Shown: positions 1 through 6,179 of the stretch, one piece after another | Layout of the letters: every line of letters begins with the position of its first letter | Position numbering within the stretch: the first letter of the stretch is position 1 | Assembly: GCA_036172345.1 (NCBI GenBank) | Contig: JASFBB010000025.1 | Span: forward strand, 1-7,097 | DNA: 7,097 bases | Direction of reading: 5' to 3' | Origin: NAK82 sp036172345 | GTDB taxonomy: Bacteria > Chloroflexota > Anaerolineae > 4572-78 > NAK82 | Translations under genes and position numbers: made by a program | The notes under the pieces: model-generated | What the model was told of the DNA's origin: nothing | The model's database searches: none | Seen by the model: only the letters and a program-made list of their open reading frames with translations

Positions 1-993
1 GGACGTGGCATCGCGGTGGACAGTTATGGCAATGCATGGGTGACTGGCCACACTGGGTCTACCGACTTCCCCCATACTCCGGGCGCAGTGCAACCCGCAT
101 ACGGCGGTGGTGCTTCGATGGGCTTAGGGGGAGATGCCTTCCTGAGCCACATTGTGGATGCCGGGGGTGTGTATACCTTTGCCTACTCCACCTTCCTGGG
201 TGGTCGTAGCGACGATGTGGGATATGACCTGACGCTGGACGGCGATGACGCTCCAGTGGTTGTCGGGCAGACCTTCTCCGGCAACTTCCCCACCCGGCAT
301 CCTTTGCAAAGCAGCTTGCGCGGCGCGAGCGATGCCTTTGTCAGCCAGCTGGTCAGCACCACCGCGGCTTACACTTTGGGTCTCTCCACCTACCTGGGTG
401 GCAGCGGCACCTATCCGGGTGGCAGTGGCAACGATGCTGCATATGGCGTAGCAACGGATGCCGTTGGTGACATCTGTGTGACCGGCCAGACCTATTCCGC
501 CGATTTTCCGACTGTGGAGGCGTTGGACGCCGGCCGTTCAGGGACGACGGATGCGTTTGTGGCGTGCATCGGATGGGGTGGGCTGATGATCAGCAAGACA
601 GCGACACCCACCGTGGTTGCGCCTGGGCATGCAGTCACGTACACACTTATCTTCACCAACGACAGCCCCACATTGGCGCAGGACGTGGTCATCAGCGATT
701 ACCTGCCGATCCCAATTACCTTCAGCAGTGCCAGCTATCTCAGCAGCGGGGTTGCAGTCACGCCGACGGGGAGCTTCAGCTACACCTGGCAGGTGGAAAA
801 TTTAGCGCAGGGCGCGGGTGGGACGATCCAGATGTTGGCCGTGCTGAGCGACGCGTTGACGCCGGGCACGCTCGTCACCAACACCGCTTCGATCACGGGG
901 AGTGGTGCTTACACCTCAACCTACACCGTCTCCACGGCGGTTATTACTGTAGGGCGCGGGATGTATTTGCCCATCATCAGCAAGCAGCCGTGA
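1..993 (+). CDS. Secreted/surface SBBP beta-propeller protein with C-terminal DUF11 domain (5' partial)
   Basis: The reading frame is open from base 1, so the true start and any signal peptide lie outside the window; 330 residues are visible. Numbering from base 1, three SBBP-type beta-propeller repeats are seen at about residues 1-50, 62-117 and 128-190. They share the elements STFLGG/STYLGG, VTG or VVGQT, a DFP/NFP turn and DAFVSQL-like strands. A DUF11 domain follows at about 196-315, with the typical opening SKTATPTVVAPGHAVTYTL and a later LVTNTASITG strand. The protein ends MYLPIISKQP; a short hydrophobic YLPxxxK-like tail is, as I recall, common on exported Chloroflexota proteins. Both domain families belong to cell-surface or secreted proteins, so an extracellular structural or adhesive role is inferred; no catalytic residues are apparent. 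The DUF2723 membrane protein follows at once, which could link this protein to glycosylation. Family assignment is firm, function is not known. Confidence 0.85.
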   Translation, partial: GRGIAVDSYGNAWVTGHTGSTDFPHTPGAVQPAYGGGASMGLGGDAFLSHIVDAGGVYTFAYSTFLGGRSDDVGYDLTLDGDDAPVVVGQTFSGNFPTRHPLQSSLRGASDAFVSQLVSTTAAYTLGLSTYLGGSGTYPGGSGNDAAYGVATDAVGDICVTGQTYSADFPTVEALDAGRSGTTDAFVACIGWGGLMISKTATPTVVAPGHAVTYTLIFTNDSPTLAQDVVISDYLPIPITFSSASYLSSGVAVTPTGSFSYTWQVENLAQGAGGTIQMLAVLSDALTPGTLVTNTASITGSGAYTSTYTVSTAVITVGRGMYLPIISKQP

Positions 994-1014
994 TCCATAC
1001 GAGCACTTTTGCCT

Positions 1015-1049
1015 CTCTGCGCCGTCTGTTACGGGTGAACGGCGCAGAG
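1015..1049 (+). promoter_or_regulatory. Intergenic stem-loop with 11-bp perfect stem
   Basis: CTCTGCGCCGT (1015-1025) is exactly complementary to ACGGCGCAGAG (1039-1049), with a 13-nt loop. The stem is GC-rich, lies between the stop of the propeller gene and ATG 1059, and ends 9 nt before that ATG. No T-tract follows on either side, so it does not fit a standard intrinsic terminator. It could be an mRNA processing or stabilising structure, or could hide the ribosome site of the downstream gene. Confidence 0.55.
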
Positions 1050-1058
1050 CATTCGAAG

Positions 1059-3059
1059 ATGGTGACAACCGATCTGTGGCGTTCACCTCGCCTGGCATGG
1101 TGGGCGGGGTGGTGTGTGTTGGCGCTGGCGGGGGTGCTTTATCTGCTCACGCTGGACACCGGCCTGCGCCCAGACGAGCTGCAAGGTGGCGATCTGATCA
1201 CCCATCAGTATGCCCAGGTTCAGGCACGCCCTAGTAACGCCCCTGGTTACCCGCTCTACACGATGGGGGGCTGGCTGTGGTTCCGCCTGACCGGTCTACT
1301 GTTCAGCTGGGCGCTCAACCCGGTGCAGCGCCTATCCAGCTACTCGACCCTCTGGGCATTGCTTGCCCTAATCGTGCTCTATCAGCTGTGTGTACGTGCG
1401 GCGCGCGGTCGCTGGCCGGTGGCCGCCCTGACAACACTCTTCTACGCCGTCACCTATTTCTTTTGGTACTACAGTGTCACCACGGAACAATATACCTCAG
1501 CCGTGCTGCAGACGCTGTTGATCGTCTGGCTGGCGTGGCGCTGGGAAGAGAAGCTCGCTATCGATCCAGCTAAGGCGGAGCGCATGCTTCTGTGGCTGGC
1601 ATTGGTGTGCGGCACGTGTCTGGCCAACCTGGTGACCGTTTTGCTCATTCTACCGCCGCTAGTGTGGTTCATCCTGGCGCGTCAACCCAACCTGCTGCGT
1701 CGACCGCGCCTGTGGGGGCATGCAGCCGGGTTGGTGTTGCTGCCTGTACTCTCATATGCCTATGTGTACTGGCGCGGCGCGGCGCACCCGGAGTGGCGAG
1801 GACAGGGCAACTGGCCGGATGTGACCGCTTGGTTCATCGATTTTCTCACCACACACCAGGGGCGCGATGAACTGGCGCCCGGCTTGACATTGTTTCCCCT
1901 GTTCACGGATGAGTTTCCGGCGCTGATCTGGGGTGAGCTCACCCCTGTGGTGTTGCTCGGCGGACTGGTGGGTCTGAGGTGGCTGGGGCGCCGGCGCGCC
2001 ATGTTCCTCAGCAGCACCCTGTTTCTCTACGCCATCTTCTGCTGGGTGGATCGCTTTGGCAACTGGTATCAGGTGATCATGCCCGCCTATCCGCTGGTGG
2101 CGTTGGGCTTTGCCGCTGGTGTGGGCGCTCTGATAGAAGGGCTCTCCTGTCCGCGTGAGTCCCCTAGGTATCGATCTCTTGCGGTTGGGCAGAGGATCGC
2201 CGCCGTGCCTTACGTCCTGCATGCGGTGGTGCTCGTCCTGCTGGTCGTCCTGGTGTCCTATCGCTTCGTAGTGAGCTGGCCGCATGCCGATCAAAGCTGG
2301 CGGCCAGAGGACACCGGGCTTGATCCGGGCTGGGCAGTCCTGGCGGACACGCCACCCGCGGATGCTGTGATCCTGGCACAACATGATGAATGGCTGGCGC
2401 TCAGCTATCTGACTGTCGTCTGGGGTGCCGCTCCGACACTTCGACCGTTGCCCGTATGTCAATTGCCCGTCGGGTCGGGTGAGCAGCCGCCTGAGGTTAT
2501 CTACCTTACCCGAAGCGCCGTCGCCGCACGGCCTGATTGCCTGGCGGAGCGGCGCCGCTATGCTGCCAGTGCCGAGTTAATCCGGACACAGGTGAACCCG
2601 GAGTACGTGGTGCCAGAATCGGCGCATATGGTGACATGGCGACTGAAAGCGGGGTTACAGGTGATCGGTTATGAGACTGCGCTGTTGCCTCAGCCGCTCA
2701 CCGGCAGTACAGGTCAACCCGTAGCGGACATGCCGCGTTGGCGTCTCTCACTCTATTGGCGGGCAGAAGCCCCTCTGATGGACGACTACGCCACCTCGGT
2801 GCGTCCTCAGCTGGGCGGAGAGCCAATTCGCGGCGCAGATGGGCAGCCGCTTATTCAGGATCACCAGCCGGTGTGGAACAGCTTTCCGACAAGTCACTGG
2901 CTGCCCGACGAGGTGGTACGTGATGATTATGTCTTCACCCTGCCTACGGGAATCTCACCTGATGCGGTGCATTTGGTGGTCTATCATGTTGAGATGGATG
3001 AACGCGGTGCGTTGCGCTTTGAGATCGTAGGCGAATTGGAGACAGACTTAGGCGGCTGA
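1059..3059 (+). CDS. DUF2723-type multi-pass membrane glycosyltransferase-like protein
   Basis: This is a 666-residue integral membrane protein. The first membrane segment (about 14-32) is followed by an outside loop with acidic residues (D39, E40, D45) and then APGYPLY at 61-67. This is the arrangement of DUF2723 (TMEM260-like, GT-C fold) proteins, which are known or proposed to transfer sugars from lipid-linked donors to exported proteins. Further hydrophobic segments at about 95-113, 120-140, 147-162, 177-206, 222-238, 287-310, 314-331, 336-360 and 380-403 give roughly ten membrane spans. Residues 404-666 are soluble and beta-rich (LSLYWRAEAP near 563, NSFPTSHWLPDEVVRDDY near 607), resembling the extracytoplasmic tail of Chloroflexota GT39-like proteins. 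The start is uncertain. ATG 1059 places a short cytoplasmic tail before the first span. An in-frame GTG at 990 overlaps the preceding stop (GTGA) and would add 23 residues. Neither has a clear Shine-Dalgarno sequence. Donor and acceptor are unknown; the neighbouring surface protein is a plausible acceptor. Confidence 0.8.
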   Translation: MVTTDLWRSPRLAWWAGWCVLALAGVLYLLTLDTGLRPDELQGGDLITHQYAQVQARPSNAPGYPLYTMGGWLWFRLTGLLFSWALNPVQRLSSYSTLWALLALIVLYQLCVRAARGRWPVAALTTLFYAVTYFFWYYSVTTEQYTSAVLQTLLIVWLAWRWEEKLAIDPAKAERMLLWLALVCGTCLANLVTVLLILPPLVWFILARQPNLLRRPRLWGHAAGLVLLPVLSYAYVYWRGAAHPEWRGQGNWPDVTAWFIDFLTTHQGRDELAPGLTLFPLFTDEFPALIWGELTPVVLLGGLVGLRWLGRRRAMFLSSTLFLYAIFCWVDRFGNWYQVIMPAYPLVALGFAAGVGALIEGLSCPRESPRYRSLAVGQRIAAVPYVLHAVVLVLLVVLVSYRFVVSWPHADQSWRPEDTGLDPGWAVLADTPPADAVILAQHDEWLALSYLTVVWGAAPTLRPLPVCQLPVGSGEQPPEVIYLTRSAVAARPDCLAERRRYAASAELIRTQVNPEYVVPESAHMVTWRLKAGLQVIGYETALLPQPLTGSTGQPVADMPRWRLSLYWRAEAPLMDDYATSVRPQLGGEPIRGADGQPLIQDHQPVWNSFPTSHWLPDEVVRDDYVFTLPTGISPDAVHLVVYHVEMDERGALRFEIVGELETDLGG

Positions 3060-3065
3060 TGGGAT

Positions 3066-3095
3066 TTGACACAATATTGGCGTGCGTGCTACAAT
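3066..3095 (+). promoter_or_regulatory. Sigma-70-type promoter of tRNA-Cys
   Basis: TTGACA at 3066-3071 and TACAAT at 3090-3095 are separated by 18 bp. Transcription would start near 3102, about 7 nt upstream of the mature tRNA. The -35 box begins only 7 bp after the DUF2723 stop codon, so the tRNA appears to have its own promoter. Confidence 0.8.
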
Positions 3096-3108
3096 AAAAA
3101 ATGATCAA

Positions 3109-3179
3109 GGCGACGTAGCCAAGTGGCAAGGCAGGGGTCTGCAAAACCCCGACCGCGGGTTCGAATCCCGCCGTCGCCT
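3109..3179 (+). tRNA. trnC: tRNA-Cys (anticodon GCA)
   Basis: A complete 71-nt cloverleaf can be folded by eye. The acceptor stem GGCGACG (3109-3115) pairs with CGTCGCC (3172-3178). The D-arm is GCC/GGC with a GG-containing loop (3118-3132). The anticodon stem GGGGT/ACCCC (3134-3138 and 3146-3150) encloses the loop CTGCAAA with anticodon GCA at 3141-3143. The variable loop is GACC, and the T-arm is GCGGG/CCCGC with loop TTCGAAT (3155-3171). The discriminator base is T3179 (U73), the identity base expected for cysteine tRNA. CCA is not encoded, so the CCA-adding enzyme must supply it. Confidence 0.97.
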
Positions 3180-3188
3180 TTTTTGTTT
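3179..3188 (+). terminator. T-tract at the 3' end of tRNA-Cys
   Basis: Six T residues (3179-3184), then G and TTT, follow the acceptor stem of the tRNA directly. This T-rich run right after a stable folded RNA is the likely transcription end. No separate terminator hairpin is visible; the small inverted repeat TCTCA/TGAGA at 3188-3201 is too weak to serve as one. Confidence 0.4.
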
Positions 3189-3490
3189 CTCATATGTGAG
3201 ATTATCCGATAGTGTTTTCTATCGAGTCGTTGCCGATTTCCGTTAAATATTACACTTATGTCCCGTTCTTAGGCCCCCCGTCATTGTAACATTTCAGAGC
3301 GCTGCCATTGCTATCCAGCTCCCGTGATCGGGGTCAGGCTCTCCATTTCCCACGTATAGCCACGCAAGGGTAGTGCTATCCCTGACGGATTATTGACACC
3401 AGTGATCATAACGACGTTGCACGCGGAAAGTAGTCTGCGCAGGGGGTGGTTACAGGCATGGGCACACCTGTAAGTGGAAATCTCCGCAGC
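3189..3490. other. Intergenic region without recognisable gene
   Basis: About 300 bp between the tRNA gene and the MITE-like element hold no open frame with a ribosome site or recognisable product. The only structures seen are short inverted repeats: CCCG/CGGG around 3324-3335 and TTACAGG/CCTGTAA (3450-3456 and 3467-3473, 10-nt loop). A TTGACA at 3393-3398 has no matching -10 box at a usual distance. A 74-codon minus-strand frame (3311-3535) runs into the mobile element, has no identifiable product and is not accepted as a gene. Confidence 0.5.
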
Positions 3491-3497
3491 ACGAATC
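3491..3497. repeat. Target-site duplication, left copy (ACGAATC)
   Basis: ACGAATC lies directly before the left terminal inverted repeat and is repeated exactly at 3679-3685, directly after the right one. A 7-bp direct repeat in this position is the footprint of a transposition event. Confidence 0.75.
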
Positions 3498-3539
3498 GAG
3501 GGTGTTGAAAAACGTCTCAGCCTATTTCTACCCACAATC

Positions 3540-3571
3540 CCGTAGGGGCACGGCGTGCCGTGTCCCTACGG
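3540..3571. repeat. 14-pair palindrome (REP-like hairpin) inside the MITE
   Basis: Bases 3540-3553 pair with 3558-3571 over 14 pairs, one of them a G-T wobble (3548/3563), leaving a 4-nt loop CGTG. The arms begin CCGTAGGG and end CCCTACGG. The structure could form in DNA or RNA on either strand. Similar GTAGGGGCACG-type palindromes are, as I recall, frequent intergenic repeats in several environmental bacterial phyla. Confidence 0.8.
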
Positions 3572-3660
3572 CCGTAATGCCCCGCAAGGCGTCCCGTCTA
3601 TTCCTACGGTGGTGGTAGAGGGTGAGTTCTGAACCCATCCTACGTGGTAATGCCCCGGAG
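3565..3660 (+). repeat. Imperfect direct repeat inside the MITE
   Basis: CCTACG followed a few bases later by the 10-mer TAATGCCCCG occurs twice, with the 10-mers at 3575-3584 and 3648-3657 and the CCTACG blocks at 3565-3570 and 3639-3644. A third CCTACG lies at 3603-3608. The repeat suggests that the element grew by internal duplication or is a composite of two related units. Confidence 0.5.
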
Positions 3661-3678
3661 GACTTTTTCAACACCCTT

Positions 3679-3685
3679 ACGAATC
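3679..3685. repeat. Target-site duplication, right copy (ACGAATC)
   Basis: This is the exact partner of 3491-3497. It abuts the right terminal inverted repeat and ends 4 bp before the -35 box of the downstream promoter. Confidence 0.75.
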
Positions 3686-3689
3686 TCGA

Positions 3690-3718
3690 TTGACAATAAG
3701 GGGTGTTTGTACTATAAT
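3690..3718 (+). promoter_or_regulatory. Perfect consensus sigma-70 promoter for the aminotransferase operon
   Basis: TTGACA (3690-3695) and TATAAT (3713-3718) both match the consensus at all six positions, with the ideal 17-bp spacer. Transcription should start near 3725. Such a strong promoter suggests either high expression or control by a repressor or by the leader. Confidence 0.88.
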
Positions 3719-3720
3719 GT

Positions 3721-3736
3721 GTCATACAGGTCATAC
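3721..3736 (+). promoter_or_regulatory. Tandem GTCATAC repeat over the transcription start (possible operator)
   Basis: GTCATAC occurs at 3721-3727 and again at 3730-3736, a 9-bp period, covering the predicted +1. A 5-bp inverted repeat ATGTG/CACAT (3717-3721 and 3737-3741) encloses it. A repressor bound here would block the promoter. No regulator gene is present in the window, so this rests on position and repetition only. Confidence 0.3.
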
Positions 3737-3872
3737 CACATATTGAGGGGACTGAAGCGCTCTATAAGCCACAGCAAGGCCTGCCCCCTAGCGTTCCGTT
3801 GAGCGCTGTAACAGAGCAGCTTCTGCTTTTCCAAGTGATCTTTTCATTTAATCTTTGAAAGGAGACACAACT
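3725..3872 (+). promoter_or_regulatory. About 148-nt leader of the aminotransferase mRNA, partly structured
   Basis: From the predicted start near 3725 to ATG 3873 the mRNA would have a long leader. AGCGCTC (3756-3762) can pair with GAGCGCT (3801-3807), closing a 38-nt interior. A second hairpin, AGAGCAG-CTT-CTGCTTT (3813-3829, one G-T pair), ends in four Ts. The 3' part of the leader, before the ribosome site, is A/T-rich. No known riboswitch class was recognised. It may be an attenuator or an unknown cis-acting RNA, or simply an unstructured leader. Confidence 0.35.
3858..3864 (+). promoter_or_regulatory. Strong ribosome binding site (AAAGGAG) that fixes the start at 3873
   Basis: AAAGGAG lies 8 nt before ATG 3873. 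An in-frame TTG at 3855 would put this site inside the coding region and would have no ribosome site of its own, so it is not the start. Confidence 0.85.
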
Positions 3873-5249
3873 ATGAGAGATACCGTTACGGATGAGGTTA
3901 TCACACGTTTCAAGCCGGCGGTTCATCGTTTCTGGAAGCGGCCGGCGCCGATCATCACGCGCGCTGAGGGTGTGTACCTTTGGGATCAGAATGGCAAGCG
4001 CTACCTGGATGGCGCTGCCGGGTCGTCTGTGGTGGTAAATATCGGCCATGGGGTGCAAAGCGTGGTTGACGCGATGTATGAACAGGCACACAAGGTCTGT
4101 TTCGCTGCCCCGCACGTCTTCTCGAATGAACCTATGTTAGAGCTGGGACAGCTGGTGGCCAGCCATGCACCAGGGACTATGAAATATAATTGTCGCACCT
4201 GGTTTGGTTGCACCGGCACCGATGCTGTCGATTCGGCTGTGCGCCTGGCTCGCTTGTACTATGTGCACACTGGCAAGCCCTCTAAATATGCCGTCATAGG
4301 ACGATGGCGCGGTTTTCACGGCAACAATATTGCGGTGGCGGGCATCCACGGACATACCTTTCGGCGTCGTTATTACTACCCTATGTATGTTAATTTTCCC
4401 AAAATTCCACCCGCTTATTGTTATCGATGCCCCTTCGAAAAGACCTATCCAGATTGTAACTTAAAGTGTGCACGCCAACTGGAGACGGAAATTCGGCAAC
4501 AGGGCCAGGAAAATATTGCAGCGTTTATCGCCGAGCCAGTGGTAGGTGCTGCCCTGGGAGCTGTGCCTGCACCGCCGGGTTACTTTGAAGTCATCCGTGA
4601 CATTTGTGATCGCTACGATGTCAAATTGATTGTGGATGAGGTAATGACCGGCTGGGGACGGATCGGTTATTGGTTCGGCATTGAGGCGTGGGGCGTCACG
4701 CCGGATATCATCGCTACTGCGAAGGGGATGACCTCGGGCTATACGCCCCTATCCGCTACGATTGCCAGCGAAGAGATGTGGCAGGTCATCGAGGACACTG
4801 GACATCCCTTCCTCGCCGGCCATACGCTGAACGAGAATCCGGTCTCCTGTGCCGTTGCGGTCGAGGTGATCCGCTATGTGGAAAGGCACAATCTCGTCGA
4901 ACGCTCAAGGGAGATGGGTGAATACCTGCTTGGCCGGCTGAAGGAGTTGCTTGAGTTCGACATCGTCGGTGATGTGCGGGGCAAAGGGATGATGTGTGGT
5001 CTTGAGTTCGTCAAAGACAAAAAGACCAGGGAGCCCTTTGACCCCCAAATGAAAGTGTCCGCCCGTTTCCAATCTGAAGCTCTGGAGCGAGGCCTGGTTA
5101 CGTTCCAGTGCACCGGTTGTGTGGATGGTGTGATGGGCGATATGTTGCTGATCACCCCACCGCTTATCATCACCCGTGAGCAGATCGACGAAATGATTGA
5201 GATCATGAAGGAGACCATGAAGGTAGTGCAAGCTCAAGTGCTGCACTGA
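3873..5249 (+). CDS. Class III PLP-dependent aminotransferase
   Basis: This 458-residue protein has the usual length and layout of class III (ornithine/GABA/omega-amino acid) transaminases. Visible landmarks are the N-terminal GVYLWDQNGKRYLDG (33-47), the cofactor phosphate-binding stretch GCTGTDAVDSA (112-122), GFHG (147-150), D255 in VDEVMTGWGR for the pyridine nitrogen, K284 in ATAKGMTSGY as the Schiff-base lysine, and GHTLNENPVSCA (316-327) in the region that contacts the phosphate from the partner subunit. A cysteine cluster, C183-x2-C186-x8-C195-x3-C199, is inserted in the middle; I recall similar clusters in a subset of this family. The enzyme should move an amino group between an amine or omega-amino acid and a keto acid in the cytoplasm; the substrate cannot be assigned. 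It is the first gene after the consensus promoter, and the TIM-barrel and URO-D-like genes follow on the same strand. Cofactor class is certain, substrate is open. Confidence 0.92.
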   Translation: MRDTVTDEVITRFKPAVHRFWKRPAPIITRAEGVYLWDQNGKRYLDGAAGSSVVVNIGHGVQSVVDAMYEQAHKVCFAAPHVFSNEPMLELGQLVASHAPGTMKYNCRTWFGCTGTDAVDSAVRLARLYYVHTGKPSKYAVIGRWRGFHGNNIAVAGIHGHTFRRRYYYPMYVNFPKIPPAYCYRCPFEKTYPDCNLKCARQLETEIRQQGQENIAAFIAEPVVGAALGAVPAPPGYFEVIRDICDRYDVKLIVDEVMTGWGRIGYWFGIEAWGVTPDIIATAKGMTSGYTPLSATIASEEMWQVIEDTGHPFLAGHTLNENPVSCAVAVEVIRYVERHNLVERSREMGEYLLGRLKELLEFDIVGDVRGKGMMCGLEFVKDKKTREPFDPQMKVSARFQSEALERGLVTFQCTGCVDGVMGDMLLITPPLIITREQIDEMIEIMKETMKVVQAQVLH

Positions 5250-5310
5250 ACCGCCGATCAGATACAAAGAGCTTGTCGAAATGACATAGCGTGAAAGCGA
5301 TGGTCCCTGT

Positions 5311-6168
5311 ATGAAGATCGGTATGCTCACCGGCATCTGGTTCATTGCCGAGTCGGCTTCGCTGTTGAGGAGCTTGGAACGCGCTGCCGCACTGGGCTTT
5401 CACTATGTGGATTTGCATGGTGTTTTTCACGCCGGCCCCCAACACCTGAGCGAGCATCAACAGCGCACTCTCAGGTCTGAGATGGCTGCATTGGGATTGA
5501 CACCGCGCAATTATGTGCTCCACCCCCCGATGAACATCGTGGCAGCAGAGGAGGCAGAACTGGAACGATGCTACACGTATATGGCTCAGGGCATTGATCT
5601 GGCGGTGCAGTGGGGGATCAATCAGCTCATGTTTAACTCCGGTCAGTGGGTCTATGGCCTCGATCGTTCCACAGCTTGGCAGAAGTCGGTGCGTTTCTGG
5701 CAACGCGTTTGTGATTATGCGGCACCGCGGGGGGTGTACATTGCCCAGGAGACGGAGCCATATGTATGGTATCTGGTGAATGACACCGCCTCGACGTTGC
5801 GCATGCAGGAGGACGTCGATCGCACCAACTTTGTCACCTTGGTGGACTTCGGTCATATGGCTTTGGCTCGCGAGGGTCCCGAGTGCCTGGAGCTCATGGC
5901 CGATTCAATTGTGCACGCGCACTTTAGTGACCACGAGGCCTTCCGTCACACTAATCAGACGATCGGGACAGGAATTACGCGTACGGTGGACTATTTGGAG
6001 GCCTTGCGTCGGATGAATATCGACGCACGAATGCGGCGCTTTGGATATGATGAACTGGTCATCAGCTTCGAGCTGGGCGTCCCAGGTGATCAGATCCCCG
6101 ATCCGGACGACTGGGTGCGCCGTTCGATCCAACACGTGCAACAAGTGGCGCCTTATATGAGCTTGTGA
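5311..6168 (+). CDS. Xylose-isomerase-like TIM-barrel protein (sugar phosphate isomerase/epimerase family)
   Basis: This 285-residue protein has the AP-endonuclease-2/xylose-isomerase-like TIM-barrel pattern: a strand-1 start KIGMLTG, LERAAALGFHYVDLHG (22-37), a conserved GI near 102, and metal-ligand positions typical of the fold. The likely ligands are E147 (QETEP), D179 with H182 (LVDFGHM), H202 or H204 (VHAHFSDHE) and E254 (SFELG). GTGITRTVDYLEAL (219-232) matches the usual G-G-x-hydrophobic segment after strand 7. Family members isomerise or epimerise sugars, inosols or hydroxy-keto acids with a divalent metal. The exact substrate is unknown. The gene begins 61 bp after the aminotransferase stop without a clear terminator between, which suggests one transcript. 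The ATG at 5311 is the first in frame after a stop at 5287; its ribosome site is weak. Confidence 0.85.
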   Translation: MKIGMLTGIWFIAESASLLRSLERAAALGFHYVDLHGVFHAGPQHLSEHQQRTLRSEMAALGLTPRNYVLHPPMNIVAAEEAELERCYTYMAQGIDLAVQWGINQLMFNSGQWVYGLDRSTAWQKSVRFWQRVCDYAAPRGVYIAQETEPYVWYLVNDTASTLRMQEDVDRTNFVTLVDFGHMALAREGPECLELMADSIVHAHFSDHEAFRHTNQTIGTGITRTVDYLEALRRMNIDARMRRFGYDELVISFELGVPGDQIPDPDDWVRRSIQHVQQVAPYMSL

Positions 6169-6179
6169 TAGATCACGTT

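Larger units (their letters stand above)
3498..3678. mobile_element. MITE-like non-autonomous element (181 bp)
   Basis: The left end GAGGGTGTTGAAAAA (3498-3512) matches the reverse complement of the right end (3664-3678, AAGGGTGTTGAAAAA) at 14 of 15 bases. The similarity continues inward as GTC once a single extra C at 3513 is allowed for. Exact 7-bp copies of ACGAATC flank both ends. The element is 181 bp long, too short to encode a transposase, and holds a strong internal palindrome and an imperfect direct repeat. It fits a miniature inverted-repeat element mobilised in trans by an insertion sequence with the same ends. The transposase family cannot be named from the sequence. The insertion is right upstream of the promoter of the aminotransferase operon. 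Confidence 0.75.

Noticed and set aside
564..1058. Extension of the DUF2723 reading frame upstream to 564.
   Set aside because: This part overlaps the propeller/DUF11 gene in another frame and encodes a low-complexity His/Gln/Arg-rich sequence typical of an out-of-frame shadow.
1752..2462. Long minus-strand open frame of 236 codons inside the DUF2723 gene.
   Set aside because: It is the antisense shadow of a GC-biased membrane-protein gene, has a Gln/His/Arg-rich product and matches no domain that I know.
3188..3201. TCTCA/TGAGA inverted repeat after the tRNA as a terminator or operator.
   Set aside because: A 5-bp A/T-containing stem without a following T-tract is expected by chance at this size.
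3393..3420. TTGACA at 3393-3398 as a further promoter.
   Set aside because: No -10-like hexamer lies 16-18 bp downstream and no gene or RNA follows before the mobile element.
3311..3535. Minus-strand open frame of 74 codons.
   Set aside because: It starts inside the mobile element, has no ribosome site and no recognisable domain; it is best explained by chance.
3528..3734. Minus-strand open frame of 68 codons spanning the MITE-like element.
   Set aside because: It reads through the palindrome and the terminal repeat and crosses the promoter on the opposite strand; no product is recognisable.
3787..3800. CTAGCGTTCCG in the aminotransferase leader recalls part of the guanidine-I (ykkC) riboswitch core.
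   Set aside because: The bases differ within the motif, and the downstream CCGAGAG-type and ACACGG-type elements are absent, so the class is not supported.
3855..3872. TTG at 3855 as start of the aminotransferase.
   Set aside because: The strong AAAGGAG site lies after it and is correctly spaced for ATG 3873.
5203..5856. Minus-strand open frame of 217 codons opposite the isomerase-like gene.
   Set aside because: The plus strand has clear metal-ligand motifs in frame; the antisense product is His/Cys-rich without a recognisable domain.
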